Source of the DNA: Verticillium longisporum
Lineage: Eukaryota > Ascomycota > Sordariomycetes > Glomerellales > Plectosphaerellaceae
DNA: 64,000 nucleotides
Assembly: GCA_019188255.1 (NCBI GenBank)
Contig: JAETXT010000007.1
Span: forward strand, 4,464,001-4,528,000
Direction: 5' to 3'
Within the stretch, counting starts at the first letter, position 1, and each line of letters starts with the position of its first letter. Below, one piece after another: positions 31,581 to 42,982 of this stretch. Position numbers and translations under genes: made by a program. The notes beneath the pieces are model-generated. The model worked only from the letters and a program-made list of their open reading frames with translations. It searched no databases and was not told the DNA's origin.

Positions 31581-32680
31581 AGGCCAGCTCTACAGGGAGC
31601 GGGAGCGGGACGTGGTAGGGACCCAAGGACCTAGTGACGTGTGGTGTGGCTGAGGCTTGCGAGCCACAGGCAACATGCGTCCTCCTTGACGATCACACGC
31701 TTCACAAGCTCGCCACGACCGACCGACTGACGAACCTCTGCTGGAAAAAGAAGGTGAGACTGATTGATCTCACATAGCTGGCTGGATCCAGTCATTCGTC
31801 CCTCTGCGCCGCTGCCGAGCTGCGTACTGCGCAACTCAGCAACACCAAGCTTCATTCCGGATTGTCGCCAGCCAGCTACTCACTCGCCCAGTCACATTGG
31901 CGAGAGGTGTAACCGCCTTCTCACCGCTACAATGTCCCTGTTGCCCTGCCTCACATCGACGACTGCATCTCACTCACGTCACCTTATCTATCAGATTCCC
32001 ATGCGAGTCATCCCTCGTTCCCTTCCACGCCCCAACCTTCCACGCACCAGAAGCTTTGGCCTGCCCTACTCGGGCCGCCCGCGTACGTTGTCTGCACACG
32101 CCGAAGCCAGGGCACCAAAGGCGTGTATGTGCAGGTACCCTTAGACAATGCCCTCCAGACGGCGGCCCCAATCATATTGCCTCTGGAAATGTAGGGCGAA
32201 CGTTCGTCATCCTGCATCAAAGCTCCTGTACGGTGACGATCATACCCAGCATGACCCAGCGGAACGGACTCGTGTGGCCTGCCTGATCCCCTCCTCCAAA
32301 CGCCGTCCGACCATGCACAACACCAAAAAGATGTGTACTGCGTGCGAAAAAAATAGTGTCATCGTCATGTCTTATTGTGCGCCTTCAATTCGTGAAGTCC
32401 TGCTGATTCCCATGTCCGGTGGTTCATACGCCTTATACCAAACTATCCCAATCTGCAACGCAATGCAATCAACAAGAATACCATGTACAGTGAATGAAGC
32501 ATCCGTCTCGCCCAACACCATCCAGTCATACCCAGTTTCGGCCGAAAATAATGTGACCTCGCACACGCGCCTATGCCAGGTCTTTGCTCATCTCAAACGT
32601 CCAGGCTCCGTCCTTGCGCATCCTGTCGCGGGCCACAAGATCCTTCCTGATTTCGTCTTCCGTCAGACGGTCTGTGCCGC

Positions 32681-35600
32681 TCAATTGGCGCTCGACGTGC
32701 GCGCCCTGAACTTGTGCCAACGGTCCTTGCTCTTGCTGAACACCTCCTCCATCACGAGCGGCGCTGGTGGCCCAAAGATCTGCGAGGGGTCCATAGTCTC
32801 CTGGCGGGTCAGAGCCCTGCGCAGCTCCGGCGAGTCGACCCACGCAGCAGCGCCAAAGTTCGCGTCGTCTTCCTCCTCGTCCTCGTCGTCTGTGTCGATC
32901 TCGGGCAGCTCGATCGACTCGCCGTTCTGGAACCGCGGCGACGACCGAGTCGCCGACTTGGCGGCTGATTTCGCACCGGCAGCGCCCTGCGGCCGGGCCG
33001 GCGTCTTGTGGGACGGTCCCGCCGGGTTGGGGTTGGGTGCAAAAGGAATCGCCCCCTTGGAGAACTGTGACATGTCCATAGGCTGCGTGCTCTTGACGGC
33101 GCTGTGGTGTTGAGCCGTGACGGTAGCCTTGAAGAGGTCGCGAGACGCGCTCTGAGGCGGGACATTGGCATAGCCGGCGGAGAACATGGATTTATTCGAC
33201 ATATCCTGGTCATCGTTAGCTTCAGAGTCCTTGGACGCATCGACGCTGTGCAAACTCACCTTCTTCAGTCCGCCAGAGGGCCGGACAGGCGGGCCCTTGA
33301 TGTTGGGGGGCTGGCTGTCCATGTCCAGCTCGTCAAAGAAGTCGTCGCTTGTCCGTCGCCGCTTGGCGTCCTTGGCCTGGTAGCTCGGTCCATTCCTGGC
33401 TTGCGGGTGGCGGGATGCACCGTCGTTGGTCTCCTGCTGCAGAGGTCGCTTAGGCGGTGCCTTGGCACCCTGGTTCAAAACTGCTGACACAGGACGGCCA
33501 AGATCCTCTTGAGGTCGTTGACTGGCAGTGTTCATACGCGATACAGGGCGGGGGGGCTGACTGCTCGCCGCCGCCTTGTCCGAAACAGTGTTGTAGTCCG
33601 GAGGCCCGGTAGGCTGAGCTCGCACTGCGGGAGGTGGCGCTCGAGTCTGCTTGGCCCGCTCGATGGCGGCTTGACGTGCGGCGTTCTTCTTCGCCTCCGC
33701 CTGCGATGCAGCCTGCTCTCGCTCCTTGGCTTTCTGCTTCTCAGCCTCGAGCCGCTTCTGCTGTTCCTGCCTACGCTCCTCTTCTTGCAACGCCGCCCTC
33801 TTGCGTTCAATCTCCGCCTTGGCATCTCTCTTGCGCTGAGCCTCCTTCTCCTCAACCTCCTTCCGCTTCGCAGCAAGCTCCAGAGCCTTCGGCCTTCCGG
33901 CTGTAGAGCCTCTGAGGCTGGAAAGAGAGGGCTTTTGCTGGAGCGAAGCCGAGCTGGCCTTGCTCTTGAGCTGGGGCTGACTGGTGCCGAGAGTGTCGTG
34001 CAGGTTGGATGAAAGGGACGAGTTGGAAGGATGATACTGTGAGTGCTGTGATCCGGTGTTGACGCGGATGACTGTAGGCGCCTGCCTCGACTTCGTTGCC
34101 GTCTCCTTTGTGGGCTTAAGCGGCCTCCGTACCTCTCTCGCACGGCTCGCTTGGCCAGGCCCAGCGGATCTGGGAACGGATGGGGGCGCCATCGAACCCG
34201 GCGCATCGTTCATGTCAGCGTCCTCCTCCGCAGCGGCCTTTGCGGCAGCCTCGAGCTGAGCCTTCGTTTTGCGAGGGCTTGTCCTGGTAGGTTTCTCCTG
34301 CTTGGGGGCGGGAGTTTGCGCAACCTCCTGCTCCTTCTGAGCCGCAACCTTTTTTTCAAAGGCTGCGATTCTTTCCTGCTCCTTGCTGAACACACGAGCT
34401 TTCTCGCGCTCCTTTTCGCGAGCCTTCTCCAGTTTGTCCATCTGCTCGTTCATGAGGCGGGCCTCCTTCTGGGTTTCCTTTTCCTTGCGTTTCTCCTCCT
34501 TTTCCCTTTCGGTCGAGGATCTCGTTCGCTTTGCGACCGGGCGTGTGGGGCTCCCGGAGCTGGAAACAACAGGAGCATCGTTTGTGGCGCGCTGGGACAG
34601 GTCGGGATACAACGAGTCAGCAGTCGTGGCCAGAGTCGCAAGAGAGCTGGCCGAGGGGTCTGCATGGAAGCCAAGCCTAGTTGACGAGGGCGACAGCAGA
34701 GACTTGCCCTCGGCACTAATGGCGGCACTGCTTGCCAGAAGCCCTCTGGAACTCTTGATGATCGAAGAAAGCTTATTCTTAACCTGTTTCAGCGGGCTGT
34801 CGCGGAAGCTGCGTGAAGGAGACTTGGGTGTTTGCGGACGTCCGGTCTCCGATACGGACGTGAGCTGGGTTGGACACAGAAATCGCCTTCAGAGGCGAGT
34901 TGACGCCCGCTGGCCCAGAGGCCATGCCGAGCTCGGGCAGCACAGATACCGACGCAGACTTAGTGTGTCCCAGTGTGCTGGTTGTTCGCTCAGGCACCAC
35001 GGGGCCACGTTGAGGAGAGGTCGAGCGACTGCCAGCTTGTCGCTGCTTGGGCAGAACAAACTCTGCGCCGCTAACCGAGTCCATTCCGTGAATGCCTTCC
35101 ATGATGTCCGCCGTGTAGCTTTTTGGAAGCGCTGGACGAGGACTGGATTCGATATGATCCTTCTCTGGCACCGCTGGAGGAGCAATCCACTCCTCCTCCT
35201 CGTCGTCATCGTCAGGGAAAGCTCCCGGAGTAGGGGGCGCAGCTTGTTTCTTGGGCGACGATCTTGATGGTGTTTTGGCCGGGGACTTCTCTGGAGTCTT
35301 CTCCTTGACTTCTGGTGCTGATGCAACAGCGGCGGCTGCTTGAAGAACTGCGGAACTAGGGATGGACTTTGAGGGCCTGCTGGCGTTCGGCTGCGACTTT
35401 CCAAGGAGGCTGATCTGGTCTTGCAGCCTCTGAGTGTAGACCTTGTTGTGGTTATCGGCAAATACCTCATCATTGGTTGTTTTGTGTGTGCCAGCGATGA
35501 TCCCATCAAGCTCCATGCCGTCTTGGTATTCGTCTTCATCATCTGTGGAGCTCAAAATATCAACGTTGCTGAGGCTCTTCCCACCAGTATGCCTGCCAAG

Positions 35601-36798
35601 ATAGCTCTGGCGACTGTCGTGGCTGGGTCTCGACTGGCGCGCCCCTAGGCTCTTCTTGTGAGTCAAAGGCTCTCTAGCAGGCAGAGAAGCAAAGTTGAGG
35701 CTGCTCTTGCGAACAACAGGGCGGATGGGGCTTGAGCCCTCGGAAGGCGACCGTGCTTCGTCCGCATTGGGGCTGTGGTTTTCTGATGGAGCGTCCGACA
35801 TGGGCTCATCAAAGTTTTTGGCAGGCGACGTCTTGAGCGGCGAGGATTTCTTGGGAGATGAGGAGTGCGCAAATCGCGAGGGGGGCGAGATGACGGGATA
35901 TGTCGAGGTCTGTTTCGCCGGGCTTCGCGCTGGGGAAGGATTGGGAACGGGTGAGGCCATCTTTTGCGTGACATCCTTGAGTACTCGGGTCGTTTGCTCC
36001 TCGCGTGCTGTCTGGAACGTCATGGTGGGCGATTGCATCGTCTTGGTGACGGTCGGGCTTTCGTGTGTCGAGGGTTCATCGACGTGGAACGCGACGTCTT
36101 CGTTCGTGTCGGCTTCTCGAACAGGGCTGAAAGGCTGTGTAGACTGCGTCGCGTGAACGTGATGGTCAACATCCATCACGTCCTGAGACTGGCTCCCATA
36201 ATAGCCAGAGTCCGTCGGAAGTGCTGCATTCTTAGTAGGTTGAGTCCGCATGGACGGCAGACGTCTCAAGGGGGACGCGGTCTTGTTGGCGAGCGGCGAC
36301 CTGGAGCTTGAAGCCTGTAACCTCGGCGACTGCAGGCGACCCAGCTGCTGCGTGAACGGTGTCGGCGCTCCCTTCGACGCGGAGGAGAAGATATCTGACA
36401 GAGGCTGCAACACAGTCAGCATACAAAGAAGTCATGGTGTTTGACATGGCTATTGATGCTTACAACGCGAGGTTCTCCCGTGATGACTTTTCTCGCGGTC
36501 CGAGGCGTTTTGCCCCGAAGCTTTCCGGGCGTCTTGAACATTTCGGCAACGTTACTGAGTAGTGGCATATTCGTTAGTCTTGTTGATGATGCTAGAGAAC
36601 CCGGGGATGAAGCGTGACATACATGGCATTTTCATTGAAGACGTCGGCCATGTGCTCGTTCAACCAGTCGAACTCGTTACGGACGGAGTAGGAGAACTCT
36701 TCAGTCTCGGTCTTGACAATATCTTCCGCAGAAGATCGTTCGCCTGCGATCCACGTCGCCGAACCGACGGGAACGCGCGCTCCACGCATGGCGGCCAT
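32681..36798 (-). CDS. sli15: INCENP/Sli15 homologue, chromosomal passenger complex scaffold
   Basis: Leftward from ATG 36798. Exon 1 is 36798-36623, exon 2 is 36554-36464 and exon 3 starts at 36404; the introns are GTATGT...CTCAG and GTAAGC...TGCAG. A frame change near 34.9 kb is best explained by an intron 34949-34865 (GTATCT...CCCAG, 85 nt). A stopless 54-nt intron with GTGAGT, GCTAAC and CCAG lies at 33259-33206. Total is about 1,283 residues. The C-terminal IN box is unmistakable: AAWVDSPELRRALTRQ, MDPSQIFGP, PLVMEEVFSKSKDRWHKFRARTSSAN; this segment binds and activates Aurora kinase. A Lys/Glu/Arg-rich single-helix/coiled-coil stretch (EREKEEKRKEKETQKEARL...) precedes it. The N-terminus (EFDWLNEHMADVFNENA) should bind the survivin/borealin-like partners. 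INCENP targets Aurora to centromeres and the spindle midzone. The middle is Ser/Pro-rich with SPxK-like potential CDK sites. Confidence 0.92.
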
Positions 36799-37386
36799 GA
36801 TGAACAAAGGGCTTCCGAGCGGCTAGCGCTGAGGTATCGCTATGAAATGGCGGAAAGAGAAGCGATCATCGAGCGTGGTGGATGGAAGTAGGTTTGGTAT
36901 AAAGTAGCCGTATGTTGATGGAGGGCGAGTGCAAGAGCTCCAAAGTCGAATAGGTAGGTAGGCTGGGGAGTTATGGGTGTTGAGGTTGTTGGCGCGTGGG
37001 CCCGCATCCAAGCTCCATGTCACTTTGGACCGGCATTCGCTTTGTTTTGGTCAAGAGCGAATCGGGACTAGCGTGTTGTGGTGCTCCCTTGAGATCCAAT
37101 GTGTGTGTGTGTATGCGTGTATGCGTGTATGCGTGCGTGTGGGCGACACTCGATCGCGCTTGTGGGGGAAGCGAGCTTCACGTGACGCGACCTCCGTCTC
37201 CCCCCCCTCTGCAAAGCCACCTCAGTGAAGTCCATTCATCGCGGGGCGCTTGGTTCAGGGTCAGGCTGATAAGCCCCTTATCGCACCCGGTCGCATTTGT
37301 TTACTTTCGTCGCGACCAAGTCATCGCTTTTGCCGTGCCATGCCCAACCCACACCGAGCGGAACCCGACAAACGAACAACGACATC
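36799..37386. promoter_or_regulatory. Shared divergent promoter region of INCENP and SMC2
   Basis: This is 588 bp between the two divergent start codons. Visible elements: TAGGTAGGTAGG near 36950; CCAAT at 37096-37100 abutting a GT/TATGCGTG microsatellite (37101-37143); a CACGTG palindrome at 37179-37184 overlapping GACGCGA (37184-37190), which resembles the ACGCGN core bound by MBF-type G1/S factors; and a GATAAG at about 37267. Co-regulation across the cell cycle is an inference from gene roles and these motifs, not shown. Confidence 0.55.
37101..37143. repeat. GT / GTATGCGT microsatellite
   Basis: Six GT dinucleotides are followed by three near-perfect GTATGCGT octamers and GCGTGTG. The alternating purine-pyrimidine composition is of a type that can adopt left-handed or flexible DNA. 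Confidence 0.85.
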
Positions 37387-40300
37387 ATGAGGGTAATCGA
37401 GGTTATCATAGACGTATGTTGAATTGTTGCTTCTATTTCTATGCGCGCGCTGGTATTGACATTGTGCAGGGCTTCAAGTCGTACGCCGTCCGGACGGTCA
37501 TTTCAGGATGGTGAGTAAACAAACGGTCAGGAGTGGCCGAAAGCCGTGACCCGGCGCTGATACGACGTAGGGATGAGAGCTTCAACTCAATCACCGGTCT
37601 CAATGGGTCCGGCAAGTCCAATATCCTTGACGCAATCTGCTTCGTCCTCGGCATCACGAACATGACGACAGTGCGAGCCCAGAATCTCCAGGTATGCTCT
37701 TGCTCGCCGATGCCACCCAGCCCAGCCAGGCGCTGACCCCGCGGATCAGGACCTCATCTACAAGCGTGGCCAAGCTGGTGTCACGAAAGCGAGCGTCACC
37801 ATCGTCTTCGACAACAGAGACAAGAAGAAGTCGCCGATCGGTTTCGAGGAGTATGCGACCATCAGCGTCACCCGACAGATCGTCCTCGGCGGAACCTCCA
37901 AGTACCTGATCAACGGGCATAGGGCGCAGCAGCAGACGGTACAGAACCTTTTCCAGTCGGTGCAACTGAACATCAACAACCCCAACTTTCTCATCATGCA
38001 GGGACGCATCACCAAAGTCCTCAACATGAAGCCTGTCGAGATCCTCTCCATGATCGAGGAAGCCGCCGGCACACGCATGTTTGAGGACCGACGAGACAAG
38101 GCGTTCAAGACCATGGCAAAGAAGGACATGAAGCTGCAGGAGATCACGGAGCTGCTGCGCGACGAGATTGAGCCCAAGCTCGAGAAGCTGAGAACCGAAA
38201 AGCGCGCATTCCTCGACTTCCAACAAACCCAGAACGACATGGAGCGCCTCACAAGAGTCGTCGTCGCCCACGACTATGTGAGGTGTCAGGAGAAGCTGCA
38301 ACAGTCGGCGGCAGATCTGGACGGCAAGAAGCAAAGGCAGAAGGACCTCGAACAATCGGCTGTCCGCCTCAAGAGCGAAATCTCGCATCTAGAGGAGGAT
38401 GTGCAGAGGGTCCGGGCCCAGCGCGACAAGGAGCTCAAGAAGGGGGGCAAGGCGCAAGGCCTGGAGGATCTGGTCAAGAAGCACTCGAACGAGCTGGTGC
38501 GCCTTGCCACCGTCATGGACCTGAAACAGTCCAGTCTCAACGAGGAGGCTGAGAAGAAGGTCGCTGTCGAGACAACCGTGACCGAGCTCGAGACGGCTCT
38601 GCAGGAGAAGACAAAGGCGTACGAAGCCATCAAGGCAAAGTACGATGCTGCCAAGGACGAAGTTGAGGCGCAGGGCCGGGAGGCAGACTCCAAGGAGGAA
38701 CTGCTGCAGACGTTACAGACTGGTGTCGCGTCCAAAGCCGGCCAGGAAGGTGGTTATCAGGGCCAGCTGCAGGACGCCAGGAATCGCGCAACGACGGCGG
38801 CGACCGAGCAGGAGCAAGCCAAGATGAAAATTGCCCACCTCGAGAAGCGAATCAAGGAAGAGGAGCCTCGTGCGAAAAAAGCCAAGGAACAGAACGCAGG
38901 CCTCCTCAACGACCTGGAGGACCTCAAAGTCCAGCAGCAGAGACTCGAAAAGGAGCTTGGCAAGCTCGGCTTCCAACCTGGCCAAGAGGAGGAGATGTAC
39001 CAGCAGCAGTCTGGTCTTCAACAACGGATCCGTACGCTGCGTCAAGAGTCGGATGCACTGAAGAGAAAGGTTGCCAACATCGACTTCAACTACCACGACC
39101 CAGTGCCCAATTTCGATCGATCCAAGGTCAAGGGACTTGTTGCGCAGCTATTCACCCTCGATAAGGATCACACAGAAGCCGGGACTGCGCTCGAGATCTG
39201 CGCTGGAGGCCGCCTTTACAACGTCGTGGTAGACTCTGAAGTGACCGGCACACAGCTTCTGAAGGGCGGCAAGCTTCGCAAGCGAGTCACCATCATTCCC
39301 CTCAACAAGATTGCGGCTTTCAAAGCTTCAGCTCAGACGATTGCTACAGCGCAGAAGATTGCGCCCGGCAAGGTCGATCTGGCTTTGTCTCTTGTTGGCT
39401 ACGATGACGAAGTGTCGTCAGCCATGGAGTATGTGTTTGGCAACACGCTTGTATGTGCCGACGCAGAGACAGCCAAGAAGGTCACGTTTGACCCGAACGT
39501 CAGGATGAGGAGCATCACGCTTGAGGGCGATGCCTACGATCCCTCAGGTACACTGTCTGGCGGCAGCTCACCCAACTCAAGCGGAGTGCTGGTTACTTTG
39601 CAAAAGCTGAACGAGCTTACCAGACAGCTGAAGGAGGCCGAGTCGACGCTGACGAACCTTCAAGTGACCATTTCACGAGAGAAGTCCAAACTCGACCACG
39701 CCCGCAAGATCAAGCAGGAGCTGGACCTCAAGAGCCACGAGATCAAGCTCGCCGAGGAGCAGATTGCTAGCAACTCGTCCTCTTCCATCATTCAGGAGGT
39801 TGCCAACATGAAGGAGACCATCATCCAACTGAAGAACGACATGGCGGACGCAAAGAAGCGACATGCCGAGGCCCTCGCCGACGAAAAGAGGATAAACAAG
39901 GACATGCAAGACTTCGACAGCAACAAGGACGCCAAGTTGATCGAGCTGCAGAAAGCCCTGGATAAGCTGCGGGCGACGCTGAGCAAGAGTGCTGCTTCGG
40001 TCAAGACGGTGCAGAAGGAGCTCCAGGGCGCGCAGCTCGACTCGGAGCAAGTGGCTGGGGATCTGTCTGGCGCCCGCGAACAGCTGCAGGAGGTCGAGGT
40101 CGCCATCAAGGCGCAGCAGCAAGATATCGAGGGCCTCGTCCAGCAACAGGCCGAGCTCAAGGACACGCATGATGCGGTGCAGGCCGAGCTGGACGATGAG
40201 CGGGCAAAGCTGCACGGATTCGACGACGAGCTCCGCGCGCTGGAGGAAGCCACGCGGTCCAAAAACGCGCGCGTCGCGGAAGAGGGTCTCGAGATGCAGA

Positions 40301-41160
40301 CGCTCGGCCACCAGGTGGAAAAGTTCCACAAGGAGCAGCAGTCGGCGTTGCAGACGGTCGCGTACATGGAGAAGGACCACGACTGGATCGCGGACGAGAA
40401 GGACAACTTTGGCCGCTCCGGCACGCCGTACGACTTCAAGGGCCAGAACATCAGCGAGTGCAAGGCCACGCTGCGGAACCTGACGGACCGCTTCCAGGGC
40501 ATGAAGAAGAAGATCAACCCCAAGGTCATGAACATGATCGACAGCGTGGAGAAGAAGGAGGTTTCGCTCAAGCACATGATGAAGACGGTCATCCGCGACA
40601 AGCGCAAGATTGAGGAGACCATTCTCAGCCTGGACGACTACAAGAAGAAGGCTCTGCACGAGACGTGGGTCAAGGTCAACGGCGACTTTGGCCAGATCTT
40701 CAACGAGCTGCTGCCAGGAAGTTTCGCCAAGCTGGACCCGCCTGAGGGCAAAACGATCAGCGACGGCCTCGAGGTGAAGGTGTCTCTGGGCAAGGTCTGG
40801 AAGCAGAGCCTGACGGAGCTGTCTGGTGGCCAAAGGTGAGCCCGCCATCAAACTTGCAACCCCCTCATACAGCATGCAATGACTAACAGCCACAGGTCTC
40901 TCATTGCTCTTTCGCTCATCATGGCCCTTTTGCAATTCAAGCCTGCGCCCATGTACATTCTCGACGAGGTCGATGCGGCGTTGGATCTTTCCCACACGCA
41001 AAACATTGGCCGGCTCATCAAGACGCGGTTCAAGGGGTCACAGTTCATCGTCGTCAGTCTCAAGGACGGCATGTTCCAGAACGCCAACCGCATCTTCCGC
41101 ACGCGCTTCAGCGAGGGTACGAGTATGGTGCAGGCGTTGACGCCGGCGGACTTGAAATGA
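37387..41160 (+). CDS. smc2: SMC2, condensin core ATPase
   Basis: Five exons: 37387-37413, 37470-37510, 37571-37691, 37750-40835 and 40896-41160; they sum to 1,180 codons (1,179 residues), the usual SMC2 length. The N-terminal [15 protein letters not shown] and the Walker A motif GLNGSGKS (residues about 32-39) are followed by a long coiled coil. A central hinge (about residues 520-670, [21 protein letters not shown]..., [12 protein letters not shown]) and the returning coil come next. The C-terminal head has the signature LSGGQRS and Walker [13 protein letters not shown] (about 1112-1122). SMC2 pairs with SMC4 in condensin to compact and resolve mitotic chromosomes by loop extrusion. Introns are clustered at the 5' end, with one more splitting the signature motif (AG|G of Arg 1092). 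All motifs are intact and no frame problem is seen over 3 kb. It is divergent from INCENP. Confidence 0.97.
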
Positions 41161-41488
41161 CCATGATGCTCGTACACGGCAAGATGACGATGAAGATGGG
41201 TATTTGTACTTGTGTGGCTGCATGTCAACGGGATTTGGGCTGGGCTTGAGCAGGGGTTGGTTGGATACCAGGTGGGACGGGCTGTAATGACTTGCACATG
41301 ACTTGATTTTGCAGGACAAGTACGACTGGGCTGGCTGAGCTGGCGAAAGTTTCTTTGTTTCAAGATATCATTGCTTGCTTCTCTGAATTGGTTGCGGTGG
41401 TGCTCTATGCCTGCTGAATAGTCCGTACACGTGACGCTCAGAACCCGATCATGTCGCTTCCTTTGACAAACGAGAGGGCTTGCACCTC
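41161..41488. other. Convergent intergenic region
   Basis: This is 328 bp between the SMC2 stop and the MOSC gene stop. It is T/G-rich on the plus strand, consistent with overlapping 3' UTRs. No gene is seen. Confidence 0.5.
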
Positions 41489-42982
41489 TCACTGCTTGAT
41501 GTACACGTGCTCACCCCGGGACTGTACATCTATCGTCATGCCGACCTCGAGCCAGCTTCGCAAATCCTCCGTCTCGCACGCTTCAGCGTCCTCGAAGAGC
41601 GGGCACATCTGCACGCCCAAGCATCCCATCTTGGGCGCTCCGGGGTCGACGTCGCGAATTTTGCGCAGCGAGCGGTCGGGCTCGACGCGGTGGCGGATGC
41701 CCGTGGCAGGGTCGACGTTGGGGAGTTTGCAGCGGACGGTGCGGCACGAGACTTGAAAGCTGGCGTCCGAGGTCAAGGTGGATGTGCCAGGGGTGAAGCG
41801 GATGGATTTCCAAGATTCCTCATCGTAAGCAGGAGCGCCCGTCACTTGGTGCAGACAGAGGTCAGCGGTGTGAGGTGCAGCCCGTTGAAAGGAACAACAT
41901 ACCGATCAGGTTCGAGCGGAACCGTCTGACGTCCAGATGCTTGAGGTCCCCATCTTTCGGCACCTGAGAGTCGAAATCTTGCAGGCTGCCGAGGTTCATC
42001 AAGTGTAAGGGGTACTAGACATTCGTCAGTCTCATCCTCGAATCCTCGCGAGCCCGACAACGTACCGCATCCTGGAAGCCCACGGTGGGTTGGTAGCCAA
42101 TCTCTTCCTTGCGCGGCGCACAGCGGAACACCTGCCGCAGCGCCAGAGGATCAATCCTGAAGAGGCCGAGCTTGTTGCTCACGCCCAGGTATGACCTGAG
42201 TTCCTCGGGCACATCGACGCCCACGTTCAGCGCCGTGACAACGTCCTTCCAGATCTTGACCTTCTCGAATTCGTACCCCCTCTGCTCGATTTCGGCCTTG
42301 GTGGGGAACTCGACGGGCAGCAAGAACTCCCTCTCGGCCTCGGCGTACCAGCCCCTCACAAGCTTGGCAGCGATGGTCTGCAACACGCCCCTGATGCCGA
42401 GATCCCTCCATGGGAAGCGCATGACGATCCACGACCCGGTGTCTTTGTCAGCCCGCGAGCCATTTTCGCCGCGCGGCACGTACAGGTCGACCTTGACATT
42501 GGCGAGGCGGGCAAACTGCCGCTGCGTGATGAACTCCCAGACGTGGCCGTCCTCCTTCTCCGCCGCATTGGCGGTCGAGGACACGGGGAAGGGCGACTTG
42601 AGCTGTGCCAAGGTGTAGAGGCGGTCGAATTCGAGACCCGTGGGCAGCACGCGGGAGCGCGTGAGCTCAATACCGCGGCACGACTTGACGGGGTAGATGG
42701 TCAGGGCTTGCAGCTTCGCCGAGGCACCGGGCGTGACGGCGGCGGCGGCAGGCCGATTGTGGGCGCGAAGATTGCTCTCGGCGCGGCCGAGGCCGAGGCG
42801 GTCATGTGTCTGCTGTAAGGCGTCGGCCTTGGTGGCGGGAACGGGGGAAAGAGGTAGATGATGGGGAGCAGGAAGCCTAGGAGCGTGACGAGTGGGAGAA
42901 AGAAGAAGGCGGCATCAAAGTCGAGCAGAGCAGAGAGGCCAGCCGTTGAGTCGGCACTCGGTGATGGTCTATGTGCCTCCAT
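41489..42982 (-). CDS. MOSC-domain protein with N-terminal membrane anchor (mARC-like)
   Basis: Leftward: exon 1 is 42982-42066, exon 2 is 42014-41903 and exon 3 is 41844-41489; introns are GTACGT...TCTAG (51 nt) and GTATGT...CCAAG (58 nt). The N-terminus has one membrane segment (FFFLPLVTLLGFLLPIIYLF). Next comes the MOSC N-terminal beta barrel (LQALTIYPVKSCRGIEL..., GLEFDRLYTLAQL), then the MOSC domain with FRSNLIV, where related proteins have FRPN, CRTVRCKLPNVDPATG and CPLFEDAE. The family binds molybdenum cofactor; mitochondrial mARC proteins reduce N-hydroxylated compounds. A reductase role is inferred. The frame of the barrel is reached only if the G5 run at 42843-42847 (C5 on the coding strand) has one more base, giving LFPPVPATKADAL; total is then about 461 residues. 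Otherwise the anchor and the domain are out of frame. Confidence 0.88.

Larger units (their letters stand above)
30214..32680. other. Intergenic region, about 2.5 kb, with TAGG repeats and G/C-rich tandem units
   Basis: It lies between the J-domain gene start and the INCENP 3' end. It carries two TAGG/CCTAGG clusters (about 30761-30795 and 31161-31246), a G10 run near 31460 and a 13-bp tandem duplication at 31555-31580. Several plus-strand frames exist (for example 32148-33113), but they overlap INCENP in antisense and have no domains. The right part is presumably INCENP 3' UTR and the left part the J-domain promoter. Confidence 0.45.

Noticed and set aside
32148..33113. Plus-strand frame of 321 codons overlapping the INCENP 3' end
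   Set aside because: Its right half is antisense to the conserved IN box, its left half lies in 3' flanking DNA, and it shows no domain. It is a shadow frame.
39673..41001. Minus-strand frame of 442 codons, Leu/Val-rich
   Set aside because: It is the complement of the SMC2 coiled coil; biased Lys/Glu codons on the sense strand give an open antisense frame.
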